This document shows positions 19,228-29,492 of a stretch of 64,000 bases of DNA, piece after piece. The position numbers and the translations under genes were made by a program. Where the stretch lies: positions 68,941,259 to 69,005,258 of the forward strand of contig CM077162.1 in the NCBI GenBank assembly GCA_039583875.1, given 5' to 3'. The notes under the pieces were generated by a model. That model saw nothing but the letters and a program-made list of their open reading frames with translations, was not told the origin of the DNA and did not search any database. The stretch is from Platanthera guangdongensis. Lineage: Eukaryota; Streptophyta; Magnoliopsida; Asparagales; Orchidaceae. The stretch's first letter is position 1; every line of letters starts with the position of its first letter.

Positions 19228-19458
19228 CTCGCGGAGGATGCATTTGTGCACTTCGGGCTGCCCTTCTTTGACAGGATATTAACTACATGCAGTAACTTCT
19301 AAGAACTCCGAACAAGGTTGTCAGGATCGCGATCCGGATCATAGGATCTTGATCCAACGATCCAGATGTTGAAATTTTTAAAAAGACAACAATGCTCACA
19401 TCGATGAGAAACATAGGGCATGCAGGTCTAGGCCCAACCTGTCATAGTCAACTAATAC
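19122..19458 (+). repeat. Direct repeat of about 75 bp at 19122-19193 and 19384-19458
   Basis: Both copies read AGACAACAATGCTCACAT, then GGGCATGCAGGTCTAGGCCC and GTCATAGTCAACTAATAC with few differences. One copy lies inside the 166-bp insertion in the SINE, the other outside to the right. The interval 19316-19360 also has iterated GGATC/GATCC words. Confidence 0.75.
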
Positions 19459-19612
19459 ATAAAAAAAGAATTGTGAAGAAATAAAAATAACTAAAAAATG
19501 AGAGAGCTGGACATTTGCGGGAAAACAAGAAACAAAGCTTCTTCCAGACCGCATGCGGATAATCCCAACTCAAGACCGCTGGGTCTCTGAACTGGGACTA
19601 GGAAAACCAATT

Positions 19613-20263
19613 TCAGCGGAGGCATCTCTTCAATATCAGAAGGGGAGTACAGATCTGATTATTCGATACCTCTTCCCTAATAAAATGACAATCCACCTCA
19701 ATGTGCTTTGTCCTCTCATGAAAGACAAGATTCTTTAATATATAAATGACGGCTTTGTTATCACAGAACATAGGAAGAGGATGATCGTAGACTTCTCCCA
19801 AGTCAAGCATAAGTGACCATAGTCATTTCAACTCACAGGTAGTTGAGACCACGCTCCTATACTCTGCTTTAGCACTTGACCTTGAAACCACTGCCTGCTT
19901 CTTGCTTTTCCCGCTAACAAGGTTTCCTCCAACAAATGTGCAAAAACCTAATTTAGACTTTCTATCTTCCTTTTTATCCGCATAGCTGACATCAGAGTAT
20001 GCTTCAATATTCAGGTGAACATTCTTCTGAAACAACAAGCCCTTTCCTGGAGACCCTTTCACATACTCCAGAATCTTCATGGCACATCGAAGATGACACT
20101 CTCTAGGATTCTGCATAAACTGACTGACCTTTCCAACCGTATAACAGATATCTGGTCTAGTAACAGTCAGATATATGAGTTTTCCTACAAGTCGTCTGTA
20201 CACAGTGAAATCTGGAAGAAGAGGAGAATCTTCAGTCCACCCCATATTATCTCCAACCGCCAT
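19613..20263 (-). pseudogene. COP4 RNase H
   Basis: Frames 19823-20263 and 19613-19810 on the minus strand give YRRLVGKLIYLTVTRPDICY, KVSQFMQNPRECHLRCAMKI, YSDVSYADKKEDRKSKLGFC, then MFCDNKAVIYILKNLVFHER and [16 protein letters not shown] stop separates the frames, and the C-terminal end degenerates near 19613, where the element is truncated. Confidence 0.85.
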
Positions 20264-20419
20264 CGGGCAATGAGCAGATTTCGTGCCAAGAAGACCGGTC
20301 TCCTTTAAGAGATCTAGTGCATACTTCGCTGTGAAAGAACCACCGAGTTCCTCTTTCGTGAAATAACAATGCCCAAAAAAATACTTCGGAGGTCACATAT
20401 CCTTAGTAACAAAATGTTG

Positions 20420-21271
20420 TCAAAGATGTCGTTTGACTAGATCAATGTCTTCTTTGTCATCCCCAGTTAGAAGAATATCATCAACATAGACCGCAAGAAC
20501 CACAAGGCCTTTAGTAGTCTTGCGTATAAACAAAGAATGATCAATAGAGCTCCGACTGAATCCAATAAGAGAAACAACTGCACTAAACTTATCAAACCAA
20601 GCTCGTGGACTCTGCTTTAAACCATAAATTGCCTTTTGAAGCTTGCATACCTGAGACTTCCCCGGAGCAACATACCCTGAAGGTTGCTCCATGTAAACCA
20701 CCTCATGTAAATCTCCATAGAGGAAAGCATTTTTCACATCTAATTGAGACACCTCACAGTCTCGATTAACAGCGAAAGAGAAGAGAACACGTATAGTGCT
20801 GATGCGGGCAACAGGAGAAAAAATATCAAAGAAGTACACCCCATATGTCTGAGTAAACCCTTTGGCAACAAGTCGTGCCTTATAGCGATCAACTGAGCCA
20901 TCGGGAAGGTATTTAACCACAAAGACCCACCTACAACCAACCACATCAATGCCCAAAGGTGGGGGGACAAGAGTCCAAGTCCCTCTCGTCGTTAACGTGT
21001 CCATTTCTTCATTCATAGCAGCTTTCCACTGAGGACTAGCAAGAGCCTCTTGATACGTTGCTGGGATGACAGTAGAAGAGGTAACAAGAGCAAAACGCTT
21101 ACCATTTGGGGAAAGCTGAGCATATGAGACAACAACGTCAAAAGGATGCTTAGTACATTGTCGAACACCCTTCCACAAGGCAATGGGAAGATCAAGGTCA
21201 CTATTGATCAGAGAAGGTAATGTGTTGTCAGAAGAAAGAAGAGGCCCTGGAACAGGTACAGAAGGCTCCAA
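20420..21271 (-). CDS. COP4 reverse transcriptase, open frame
   Basis: A 283-codon minus-strand frame without stops. Motifs in order: [92 protein letters not shown] and the catalytic AVYVDDILLTGDD. It is the best preserved Copia RT in the window. The domain copies element RNA into DNA. Because other domains of COP4 are damaged, it is unlikely to be produced as part of a complete Gag-Pol. Confidence 0.85.
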   Translation of the reverse strand: MEPSVPVPGPLLSSDNTLPSLINSDLDLPIALWKGVRQCTKHPFDVVVSYAQLSPNGKRFALVTSSTVIPATYQEALASPQWKAAMNEEMDTLTTRGTWTLVPPPLGIDVVGCRWVFVVKYLPDGSVDRYKARLVAKGFTQTYGVYFFDIFSPVARISTIRVLFSFAVNRDCEVSQLDVKNAFLYGDLHEVVYMEQPSGYVAPGKSQVCKLQKAIYGLKQSPRAWFDKFSAVVSLIGFSRSSIDHSLFIRKTTKGLVVLAVYVDDILLTGDDKEDIDLVKRHL

Positions 21272-22331
21272 GGGAACACATCAGGATCTAGAGAAAAAGA
21301 CGAAGGAACAGGAGAAAATGTAGAAAGAACTGGCTCGGGCGGAGGTGCCGAGAGAATAGGCAGGGAAGAAGAAGTATTAGATGGAAAGAGAGAGAAAATA
21401 AGAGAGAAATATGGTGTATTTTCAAAGAATGTAACATCACCTGAAACATATTGTTTGCGCAGAAGAGGATCAAAACAGCGATAGCCCTTCTGCGTTGGAC
21501 AATAACTAAGGAAGATATACTTAACAGAACAAGGAGAAAGTTTGTCACGACCAGGAGAAGGTACATGACAAACGCCATACATCCAAAAATTTTCAGAGGT
21601 AAAGGAAACGGCTCAGCCTCAGGATATAAAATAGAAAAAGGAATCTTGCCCTGAAGAATGGACGAGGGAATACGGTTGATGAGAAAGCAAGAGAGGAGAA
21701 CAGCATGTCCCCAATAAGACCGAGGAACCTTCATTTGTATGCAAAGACTGCGAGCATCATCCAAGAGATGATGATTTTTGCGTTCAACAATGTCATTCTG
21801 CTGAGAGGTATAGAGACAAGTAGTTTGATGAATCAAGCCATGACTCGCACAAAAATCAGAGAATTTACGGCTGAGATACTTCTTGACATTATCAGTATGA
21901 ATAACCTGAATGAGCAGACGAAACTGTGTGAACATCTCATTGTAAAATGCAGTGAACACAGAGAACAGCTCAGAATGTTCCTTCAAGAGATACAATCAAG
22001 TGCATCCGGATAAATCATCAATAAAAGTAATAAAGTATAAACTTTCGCTTCCAACAGTAGAAGTAGGAGAAGGACCCCAGATGTCAGAGTGAACTAGTTC
22101 AAAAAGACGCGAAGAAGAACGTCCCGTTCGAGCCAGGAAAGAAGAGCGATGATGTTTTCCCAACTCACATGCTTCACAGTTCAAAGAAAAATCATCTGAA
22201 GGAATTTCTGGAAAAGTGATGAACGAGGCGAGGAGGAGGATGATCAAGACGACGATGTCATTGTTGAAGAGAGAAAGAGGCAGCGTCTTGATCAAGAAAA
22301 AAGAGGTCACCACTTGCAGTCCCAGTAGCAA
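21208..22331 (-). pseudogene. COP4 integrase
   Basis: Minus-strand frames 21996-22331 (CEACELGKHHRSSF, DIWGPSPT, YFITFIDD), 21288-21995 (VIHTDNVKKYLSRKF, QQNDIVERKNHHLLDDARSL, YWGHAVLLSCFLINRIPSS) and 21208-21582 (FLSYCPTQKGYRCFDP). The D,D,E residues can all be placed, but the domain is split over three frames. The tail leads into RT. Confidence 0.82.
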
Positions 22332-22596
22332 TCATAGTTTTGGAGACAAAATCAGAGAAAGAACAAGTGGTGCCAGTAAAAGTAACCATGCAATTCAACT
22401 GAGTATAGAGAGCATGAACAAAAATTAAATTGCACGAAAAAGTTGGAACATAGAGAGTATCCTGAAGCAGCAAAGACGAGGAAAGATGTACAGTCCCACT
22501 ACCATGAACAAGAGCAGAAGTCTCATCTGCAATAATAACAGGAGGTAGCTTGTTCTGGGCAGTAAAAGAAGAGAATAAACGAGGGTTGCCGGTCAT
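22258..22596 (-). pseudogene. COP4 protease to pre-integrase region
   Basis: A 112-codon minus-strand frame with the downstream half of a Copia protease: PPVIIADETSALVHGSGTVH, LQDTLYVPTFSCNLIFVHAL, CMVTFTGTTCSF, then GTASGDLFFLD of the GAG-pre-integrase linker. The D-S/T-G active site would lie just upstream near 22600-22620, where a stop interrupts the frame. Confidence 0.75.
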
Positions 22597-22599
22597 GTG

Positions 22600-23329
22600 A
22601 CACGTGGAACCAGAGTCAATAAGCTACTTGTCAGAGGAGGTGACAAGAGCACAAGCTGTGGAGGAGAGAAGGGAAACCATCTCCAAGAGGAGAGAAGGAT
22701 TTCTAACCGCACGGTTAGAAACAAGCCGGAAAGGACAACTAGCAGCGACAAGAGTGAGAAAAGAAAGAGGAGGAAGAGACCGCATGGTCACAGTGTCAAA
22801 CACCAGCGGCAAGGAACATGTCGCGACCAAAATGTGGAAGCAAGAAAGAAGAAACAAGCCACATGAAGACAACCCGCGGGGAGAGAGAGAAAGCGCGAAC
22901 AGCCAAGAAGCTGCACGAACAGGAGAAGGCGCAACGAAAAAAACGAGAAACAAATGCGACAGGAGCAAAGGAAGCCGCACAACAAACCGCGCGAACACAA
23001 CTAACCGCAGAGACAAATGATTAGAAAAGAAGCCGAGCAAAGAAGAAGAAAGAGAAGAGCAAGAGTCCGCTCGATCAAGGTGGCAATACACAAGCAACAA
23101 GGAAGAAACTGCGACCAAAAGGCGGAACTCGCAACAAAGAAGAGAAATCGCGCGAACAGAATAAGTTGCAAAAGAAGCGCGGTTAGCAAGGAAAGCGGGA
23201 CGAACAAAAAAGCCCGGAAGCAAACAAGCTGCAAGCACAGAAAGCAGCAAGAAGCCGCGCGGGATGCGGAAGAGGCCGGCGCGGTTAGATAAGCAAACCG
23301 CAAACGGATTGGAGCAAAGAATCGATTCT
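22600..23329 (-). other. COP4 leader, gag not recognised
   Basis: Strongly GA-rich on the plus strand, with CCGCGCGG and ACCGCAGCG words, like the leader of COP2. A 208-codon minus-strand frame (22624-23250) is leucine/serine-rich with no gag features. It sits exactly where gag should be. Confidence 0.5.
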
Positions 23330-23340
23330 CTCTGATACCA
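23330..23340 (-). promoter_or_regulatory. COP4 primer binding site
   Basis: The minus strand reads TGGTATCAGAG directly next to the LTR end at 23341. Confidence 0.9.
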
Positions 23341-23924
23341 TGTGAGAAATGAGCGAAAAAACGACCAAGAGTTAAATAAAAGTAAATTTTATTGCTCCAA
23401 AAAGTTCATAATTACATAGGTATGCCCTCTTATTTATAGAAACTTGGGGAGATGAGAGAATACAACAAATGATGTGAGACTAAATACAATCCGCGCGGCT
23501 TATGCGGTTTGACAATGTCAAACCGCACACTATACAAAAGAATAAAAAACCATCCAACTATACCAAGGGAAACCGCCAGTCCGCCAGGGAAGCCCGCTGG
23601 GTAAGCTGTCAGACAACCAGACCGCTGCACCAACCCGCCAGACAACCAGACCGCTGGGACTAACCGCCAGTTTCTAACCGCAACTGCGAGAAGCCATCAG
23701 GCCGCAGTTGCGGCTAATCAACAGACCGCTGCTGCGGCAAGCCTCCAGTCCGCAAGTGCAGATAGCCACCAGACCGCTGATGCGGATAATCCCCAGACCT
23801 CCAGCAGGGGATCACACCCAGACCGCTGCACCAACCCGCCAGACAACCAGACCGCCTGGACAAACCGCCAGACCGCCCGAACTGCTAACCGCCCGACTAG
23901 AGGACAAACCGTCCATTTCTAACA
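23341..23924 (-). repeat. COP4 5' LTR with CCGC-rich repeats
   Basis: Runs from TGTGAGAAATG to TTTCTAACA (plus-strand reading), 584 bp. The part 23560-23900 is filled with imperfect repeats of AGACCGCTG and CAACCGCCAG words. On the minus strand, TATAAATAAGAGGG near 23431-23445 is a good TATA box candidate. Confidence 0.8.
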
Positions 23925-24609
23925 GTGTGAAAGGCATTCCTCATCCGCCGGTTGATCGGAGTTTATCAATCTTCTGCTGAGCTCCGGTAGAGTATAAGTT
24001 CATCCAGCCAAGCTCGGCAAAGCTTGAACCTATCCTGTCAAACTTTGGAAACCATGTTCTCTGCACAATTGACTGCTAGGTAATTCTTTGGGGGATGAGG
24101 AATGTCTCACTCCACGTACATAGAGATATGCACCAAACAATGAGTAATAAACGATCATTAAACTATATACCAGTTCATGTTATTCTCTTCATTTACTTTT
24201 TCAGCGCTATTTGTCATAATTATACTTGGTGTAATTAGCTTACCTGTATATGTCATGGTTTAGAAGTGCTGATTTGCATGCCTGTGTTCGATGGATCCCT
24301 TAGGAACACACACTGTCCTTGAAGGATGAAGAAGTTGCTAGGTCACGATAATTTACTTTCATTAATAGAGGGAATTGAGCACGTGGTTGACATGTTGGAG
24401 ATCGTTCATTGTGATGAAGACTTCTTTTATTGTTTTCTAATTTATGTACTTTCCTATGGCCGTTTTGTGTGCTTCAATTATTTTGAACTTTGGAACATTA
24501 TTTTTAGTAGCGCTATAATCTGTAAGATGAGACTATCACAATAGTATTTATTTTTATTTATTTTATGTTTTGATATTTCAAGACGGTTTGTGAATCAGTA
24601 GAAATTATT
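23925..24609. other. Intronic sequence, nothing recognised
   Basis: Mostly AT-rich. A 72-codon plus-strand frame at 24326-24544 has no recognisable feature. Confidence 0.45.
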
Positions 24610-25170
24610 TGAATCATTAAGACGAGAGACTAATATCTCGAAGAATTAATTTGGATTCATGCCAGGGAGGTCGACCATGGAAGCTATACATCTCTTGAGT
24701 AGACTCATTGACAACTATCGAGAAAGAAAACAAGATTTGCATGTTGTTTATTGATCTTGAGAAGGCTTATGATAGAGTTCCAAGAGAGATCTTCTGAAGA
24801 GTTTTAGAAAAGAATGGTGTAAATATATCATATATTGACACAATCAAAGATATGTATACAAATTCAGTGACAAGGGTGAGGACATCTGAAGGATTAACAC
24901 AGGAATTCTCTATCACTGTTGGCTTACATCAAGGTTCAGCTTTAAGCCCTTATCTCTTTACCCTTATCTTATGAGCTCACTAGACATATCCAACAAGCAA
25001 TACTTTGGTGTTTATTGTTTGCTAATGATATCGTTTTGGTAAATAAGACGCGCGAGAGTGTAAACGCAAAACTTGAATCTTGGTGAGATACTTTAGAAAA
25101 GAAGGGTTTTAGGTTGAGCAGGGCAAAGACGTAGTATATGAAGCTTAAATTTAGCAGTACAAGAAGGACA
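24610..25170 (+). pseudogene. LINE2 part 1: RTE-type reverse transcriptase
   Basis: Plus-strand RTE LINE RT through a few stops and frame changes: FGFMPGRSTMEAIHLLSRLI, CMLFIDLEKAYDRVPREIL, GLHQGSALSPYLFTLI, LFANDIVLVNKTRESVN and KKGFRLSRAKT. The catalytic F/YxDD box reads FAND, losing one aspartate. The fragment stops at 25170 where COP5 begins, and the same reading frame resumes at 40253. The upstream endonuclease is absent, so the copy is 5'-truncated. Confidence 0.85.
25153..25170 (+). repeat. 18-bp duplication flanking the 15-kb insert in LINE2, left copy
   Basis: AGCAGTACAAGAAGGACA here and at 40253-40270. It encodes the same LINE residues (SSTRRT) on both sides. Confidence 0.85.
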
Positions 25171-25299
25171 TGTAGTTGTAATATGTTATGTTCAAGGCAG
25201 GGTAGTGTTGTAATTTTACTGTGTTTAGGTTTCCCTTACTCAAGTATATAAGAGTAAGGGACCTCTCTCTTAATGACAAGATATTACTTTTGCATTCCA
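25171..25299 (+). repeat. COP5 5' LTR
   Basis: Starts TGTAGTTG right after the LINE2 sequence and ends CATTCCA before CTTGGTATCAG. It contains TATATAAGAGTAAG near 25244-25257 as TATA box. Very short for an LTR. Confidence 0.75.
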
Positions 25300-25301
25300 C
25301 T

Positions 25302-25313
25302 TGGTATCAGAGG
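25302..25313 (+). promoter_or_regulatory. COP5 primer binding site
   Basis: TGGTATCAGAGG, initiator-Met tRNA type, 2 bases after the LTR. Confidence 0.9.
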
Positions 25314-25938
25314 CGTGAGAGGGAAAATTGTGCCCTATTCCCGTCGATCTCGATCTCTCCCGTCGCTCGTCTCCCGTCGAGGCGAATCCCGTCTCCCGTC
25401 GGCTCGTCGTCCGGATCTCTCATGACGGGAAGCACTCCTGCCGGCTGCTGAGAGGAACGCCGCCGCTGTTCCTCCATGAAGCTGCCCGCCGCCTCTTCCT
25501 CTTCCTCCTCTTCCTGCGGCTAAGGTCTACAGATTTTTTGTCTTCGAGCGATACAAGAAAGGGCGCTCGTGTTCTGCGTCGACTCTCTGCCTGCTGCCGA
25601 TCCTGGTTGCTGATCCCTTGGTGCTGCGTTTCTCCACTGCGTTTCTGATGCTGCGTTTCTCCACTGCTGATCACTACATTTCTGATCTTGTACTGCTACT
25701 TTTGCATTTCTGATGCTGCTGGATCCCCGTGCTACTGGATCTTGTGTTGTTTCTGATCCTTGTGCTTCTTGAATTCTTGCGGTTGGATCCCTGTGCTGCT
25801 TCTGATCCCTGTGCTTCTTGAGTTCCTGTGGCTGGATCCTGTGCTGTTGTCCACTGCTTCTTGAATTAGGGGCTGTTGATTTATTGTGTCTCTTCAGTCC
25901 GTATGGGCGAACCCGAGTAATCTGTCTCTTCTCCGCTT

Positions 25939-27003
25939 GTGATCCAGCCTCTGATGGTTGAGCCTCAGCGTCCCCATGGACACTCTAGCTCCTTGAAGAT
26001 CACCACGGTTTCTCTGGATGACACGAATTACCTGGAATGGTCTCGTGCTGCTCAGCATATTATCCGTAGTCAACAGATGTTCGGCTATATCGATGGGTCG
26101 ATTATGGAGCCTGCTATGTCTGATCCCTCCCGGAAGCGCTGGGATTCTGACAACTCTCCGGTTGTGTCTTGACTCCTACATTCGATGTCACCCAAGGTCT
26201 ATCGGAGCTATATGTTGATGGACTCTGCGTTCGAGATCTGGACTCGTGCTCGTGAAACTTACTCTCAGATTGATAGCTCCACCCAAATTTATGAGCTCAT
26301 TCGCCGCATTTTGGAGCTGCGTCAAGGGTCGATAACTGTCTCATCATTCTTCTCGGAGTTTGAGCACTTGTATCAAGAACTTGACTACTTTGCTCATTTC
26401 ACTACAGCGTGTACAACGGATGCCGTCCTGTTGAAGCAACGGGAGTACCATTTCCGTCTTCATGTCTTCTTAATGGGGTTGAATATGAAATTTGATGTGG
26501 TCCGGACACATGTTCTACATCGTTCTCCTCTTCCCTTCCTCCGTGAGGCGTTCAACATGATCCTGGGTGATGAATACCGCCGCAAGTCTCTCAGTGTTAT
26601 GACACCTCCAAATCATTCCTCCTTGACGAGTGTTGGTCGTGGCATCATCCCTACTCCTGCATCTTTAGTGCCTATCTGCGATTACTGTGGTCGACGGGGA
26701 CACTCTCGGGACGCATGCTTCAAACTTCATCCGCATTTGGCTCCTCCTGGTCGCGGTCGTGGTCGGGGCCGTGGACCTGGTCGTAGGGGCCATAGGCACA
26801 GTGGCTACCGTTCTCATGACGCTGCTTACACTACTGATGTCTATGACGAGTCCCAGTCTTCGACTTCCTCCTCTCTTACTGCTCATGAGTTGGATGTCTT
26901 TCGACGTTTGCTTCACTCTCAGTCTGATCCGGTCACTGGAAGCTCGACTTCTCTTGCCATCGTTGCTATGCCTAGTGCTCATGCGGCCAACACCTCCTTC
27001 TGA
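25939..27003 (+). pseudogene. COP5 gag with zinc knuckle
   Basis: Frame 25939-26172 (SLKITTVSLDDTNYLEWSRA, MFGYIDGSI) is followed after a frameshift by a 272-codon frame 26185-27003: WTRARETYSQIDSSTQIYEL, YQELDYFAHF, FRLHVFLMGLNMKFDVVRTH, and the zinc knuckle CDYCGRRGHSRDAC near 26671-26712. A glycine/arginine-rich stretch follows (GRGRGRGRGPGRRG). Gag coats the RNA in the retroelement particle. COP8 gag is clearly homologous. Confidence 0.88.
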
Positions 27004-27400
27004 ATGGGTGCTCAACTCTGGTGCCACTCACCATATGACTGATTGCTACTCAGGTTTTCTCTCTTATACTCCTTTGTCTGGTAAGGAGCAAGTTATTTCA
27101 GCTAATGGCTCGTTGTCCTCTATTGCGGGCAAGGACAACATTTCTTGTTCACCGTCCATTTCTCTTACCTCTGTTCTTCATGTTCCCCCTTTTCCTCGCA
27201 ATTTACTTTCCATCAACAATCTTACGAAATCTCTTAACTGCTTTGTAACATTCTTTCTTGATTCTTGTGTTTTTCAGGAACTGGGTACGAAGCGGAACAT
27301 TGACAGTGGTAGGTGCAGTGGCGACTTGTACTTCCTGGACACTTCTCGTTCTCAGGCTCTTTCCAGTTCTACTGCTACTGCAGAGGATGTTCACCATTGA
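26990..27400 (+). pseudogene. COP5 protease with altered active site
   Basis: Frame 26687-27400 carries WVLNSGATHHMTDCYSGFLS, where the catalytic aspartate of D-S-G is asparagine, then VISANGSLSSIAGK, VLHVPPFPRNLLSINNL, CFVTFFLDSCVF and RCSGDLYFLD. This single change predicts an inactive protease. Confidence 0.8.
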
Positions 27401-28598
27401 CATCTGCGTTTGGGACACTCGTCTGTCGTCTACCTGCAAAAATTATTTCCTGTTTTTTCACCTTTTCTTCAGTATTTTTCTTGTGATATTTGTGATCGGT
27501 CTAAACATGTGCGACAGACCTATTCACATCTTTCTTTTCCTAGTAGCACCCCTTTTGATGTTATACATTCTGATGTTTAAGGGTCGTCCCCCGTTGTATC
27601 GCTGACTGATTTTCGATGGTTCGTCACTTTTATTGATTGTTTCTCGCGTACTACATGAGTTTATCTATTAAAAAAAGTGAAGTTTTTTCATGTTTTCAAG
27701 ACTTTCATAACATGGTGAAAAAGCAATTTAATGTCACTATCTGTGTTCTTCGAAGTGATAATGGGGGGAGTATGACAATCATGGTTCATTTGGCGCGTAT
27801 CTCACCTCTCACGGTATCATCAACCAGAAAACTTGTGCTTACACATCTACTCAGAACGGTGTGCTCGAACGGAAAAATCGGCATCTACTCGAGGTTGCCC
27901 GTTGTCTCCTCTTGACGATGCATCTTCCTAAACCATATTGGGGAGATGCGGTGCTTACTGTTGCACATCTTATTAATCGTCTTCCTTCTCGTGTTTTCTC
28001 CTTTACTACTCCTTTTGCCCGTCTCACTACCTCTGGCGTGGTTCATACTTCCCATTTTCCACCCCGTGTTTTTGGGTGCGTATGTTAGGTGCAGGTGCCC
28101 CAACCTCAACGTGACAAACTTGACCCTCGTGCTCAACGTTGCGTCTTCCTTGGCTATTTCTCCACGACCAAAGGGTATCGTTGTTATCACCCTCCTTCCC
28201 GGCGTATGTTCTGCACCATGGATGTTACTTTTCGTGAGGGAGAGTCCTTTCCATCCTCGACTCATGCTCTTCGTCAGGGGGAGAGTACATCTACTACGAA
28301 TGATGTGACAACTGTCCCTCTGCCTCTTCTCCCATCTTTCTCCTCTATTCCTTCACCTCCTTCTACGGATGTTCCCAAAGCTCCTCCTATCCCAAGACCA
28401 GACTCCTCTACTATGATCTCTCCATTTCCCCATGTATACCATCGTCGTTCAAGAACACAGGTCACCGCCACTCTGCCCCTACCAGTGCCGACTTCGGACT
28501 CAGATTCTGATGATGCCGACCTGCATATGCCTCTTGTCTTGCTGAAAAAGGGTAAAACTACTTCCACGCAACATCCGATTTCTAATCATGTGGCTTAA
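27400..28598 (+). pseudogene. COP5 integrase
   Basis: Pieces in several frames: FVTFIDCFSRT-like near 27620, VLRSDNGG near 27750, QNGVLERKNRHLLEVARCLL (27858-27915), YWGDAVLTVAHLINRLPSRV, then frame 28089-28598 with RDKLDPRAQRCVFLGYFSTT and MFCTMDVTFREGESF. The catalytic E lies in LERKN. Several frameshifts. Confidence 0.8.
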
Positions 28599-28659
28599 AG
28601 TCATCTTCCTCCGATTCATCAGACATTTGTCTCATCTCTCTCTAGTTGTTATTCCCAAG

Positions 28660-29492
28660 ACATGGCAGGAAGCATTGGCTATACCGACTTAGACACAGGC
28701 TATGCGTGATGAGATGTCCGCTTTGGACCAAAATCATATTTGAGACATCTCTCCTCTCCCTTCAGAAAAGAAAGCTATAGGTTCCAGGCGGGTCTTCTCG
28801 GTTAAGCAGAACCAATATGGCAAGGTGGAACGGTACAAAGCGTGTCTTGTGGCTCAAGGATACACCCAGACTCAAGGAGTTGATTACCAGGAGACTTTTG
28901 CTCCTGTAGCAAAATGAACTATATTTGGGTCTTGTTATCATGTGGAGCCTATTTGGATTGGGAACTTCATCAATTGGACGTGAAAAATGCGTTTCTCCAC
29001 GGTGAGTTTGAGGAGGAGGTGTACATGAAATTCCCTCCTGGTTTTGTGAAGAAAGGATCTGAATGGCTCGTCTGCCGCCTAAGGAAATCATTATATGGCC
29101 TGAAACAATCTCCAAGGGCCTGGTTTGGAAGAGTTCTCACAGCAATGCTCAAGTTTGGGTACAAGCAAGACCAATCAGATCATACCATGTTCATCCGGAG
29201 ACATGAACGTGTTGTGGTTCTCATTGTCTACGTGGATGACATCGTGATTACTGGAAATGATACAGCGGAGATCGTCAATCTCAAGACCCTCCTATCGACT
29301 GAATTTGAAGTGAAGGACTTAGCACGATTGTGATACTTCCTGGGCATCAGAGTGATTAGATCGGTGCGGGGTATCTTTATATCCCAACGAAAGTACATAT
29401 TGTATCTCCTAAAGGAAACTGGTATGCTTGGTTGTGTTCTTGCGAACACCCCTATGGAGGAAAATCACAGGATTGATGAAGATGGTGATGGT
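28660..29492 (+). pseudogene. COP5 reverse transcriptase, truncated
   Basis: RAVFSVKQN-like and [20 protein letters not shown] near 28790-28880, then frame 28914-29333: [34 protein letters not shown] and VLIVYVDDIVITGNDTAEI with intact YVDD. The tail GIFISQRKYILYLLKETGML runs to 29492, where the Gypsy LTR starts. RNase H is missing. Confidence 0.86.

Larger units (their letters stand above)
18696..19267 (+). mobile_element. Au-like tRNA-derived SINE, interrupted twice
   Basis: The head GGGGAGCCTTGGCGCACCGG and a perfect B box GTTCGACTC (near 18749-18758) match the tRNA-derived part of Au SINEs. The body resumes at 18993 with GTCTTGCAAAAATGTAGAGT and CCCTTGTGGTGGGACCCTTA, ending CACTTCGGGCTGCCCTT. 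The whole is flanked by a 14-bp duplication TTGACAGGATATTA (18675-18688 and 19268-19281), typical of LINE-mediated insertion. A 217-bp MITE sits in the head-body junction (18766-18982), and a further 166-bp insertion (19062-19227) is flanked by CTCGC. Without them the SINE is about 175 bp, the normal size. Confidence 0.88.
19545..23924 (-). mobile_element. COP4: minus-strand Ty1/Copia element, 3' LTR missing
   Basis: A minus-strand Copia element with a 584-bp 5' LTR at 23341-23924, primer binding site complement at 23330-23340, leader 22600-23329, then protease-like, integrase, RT and RNase H segments down to about 19613. The 3' LTR and polypurine tract are not found at the left end, so that side was truncated. 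RT is one intact frame with YVDD; the other domains have only occasional breaks. Normal gag is not visible. It is a different Copia family from COP1 and COP2, with a longer LTR. Confidence 0.88.
25171..29492 (+). mobile_element. COP5: Ty1/Copia element, 3' end lost
   Basis: Plus-strand Copia inserted into LINE2. A 129-bp 5' LTR (25171-25299), primer binding site, leader, gag, protease, integrase and RT are present. At 29493 the element is cut by a Gypsy LTR, and its RNase H end and 3' LTR are not found anywhere to the right, so they were deleted. Frames are moderately broken. It belongs to the same family as COP8. Confidence 0.88.

Noticed and set aside
23430..23980. Open frames in the CCGC-repeat region
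   Set aside because: They lie inside the COP4 LTR and consist of repeat words.
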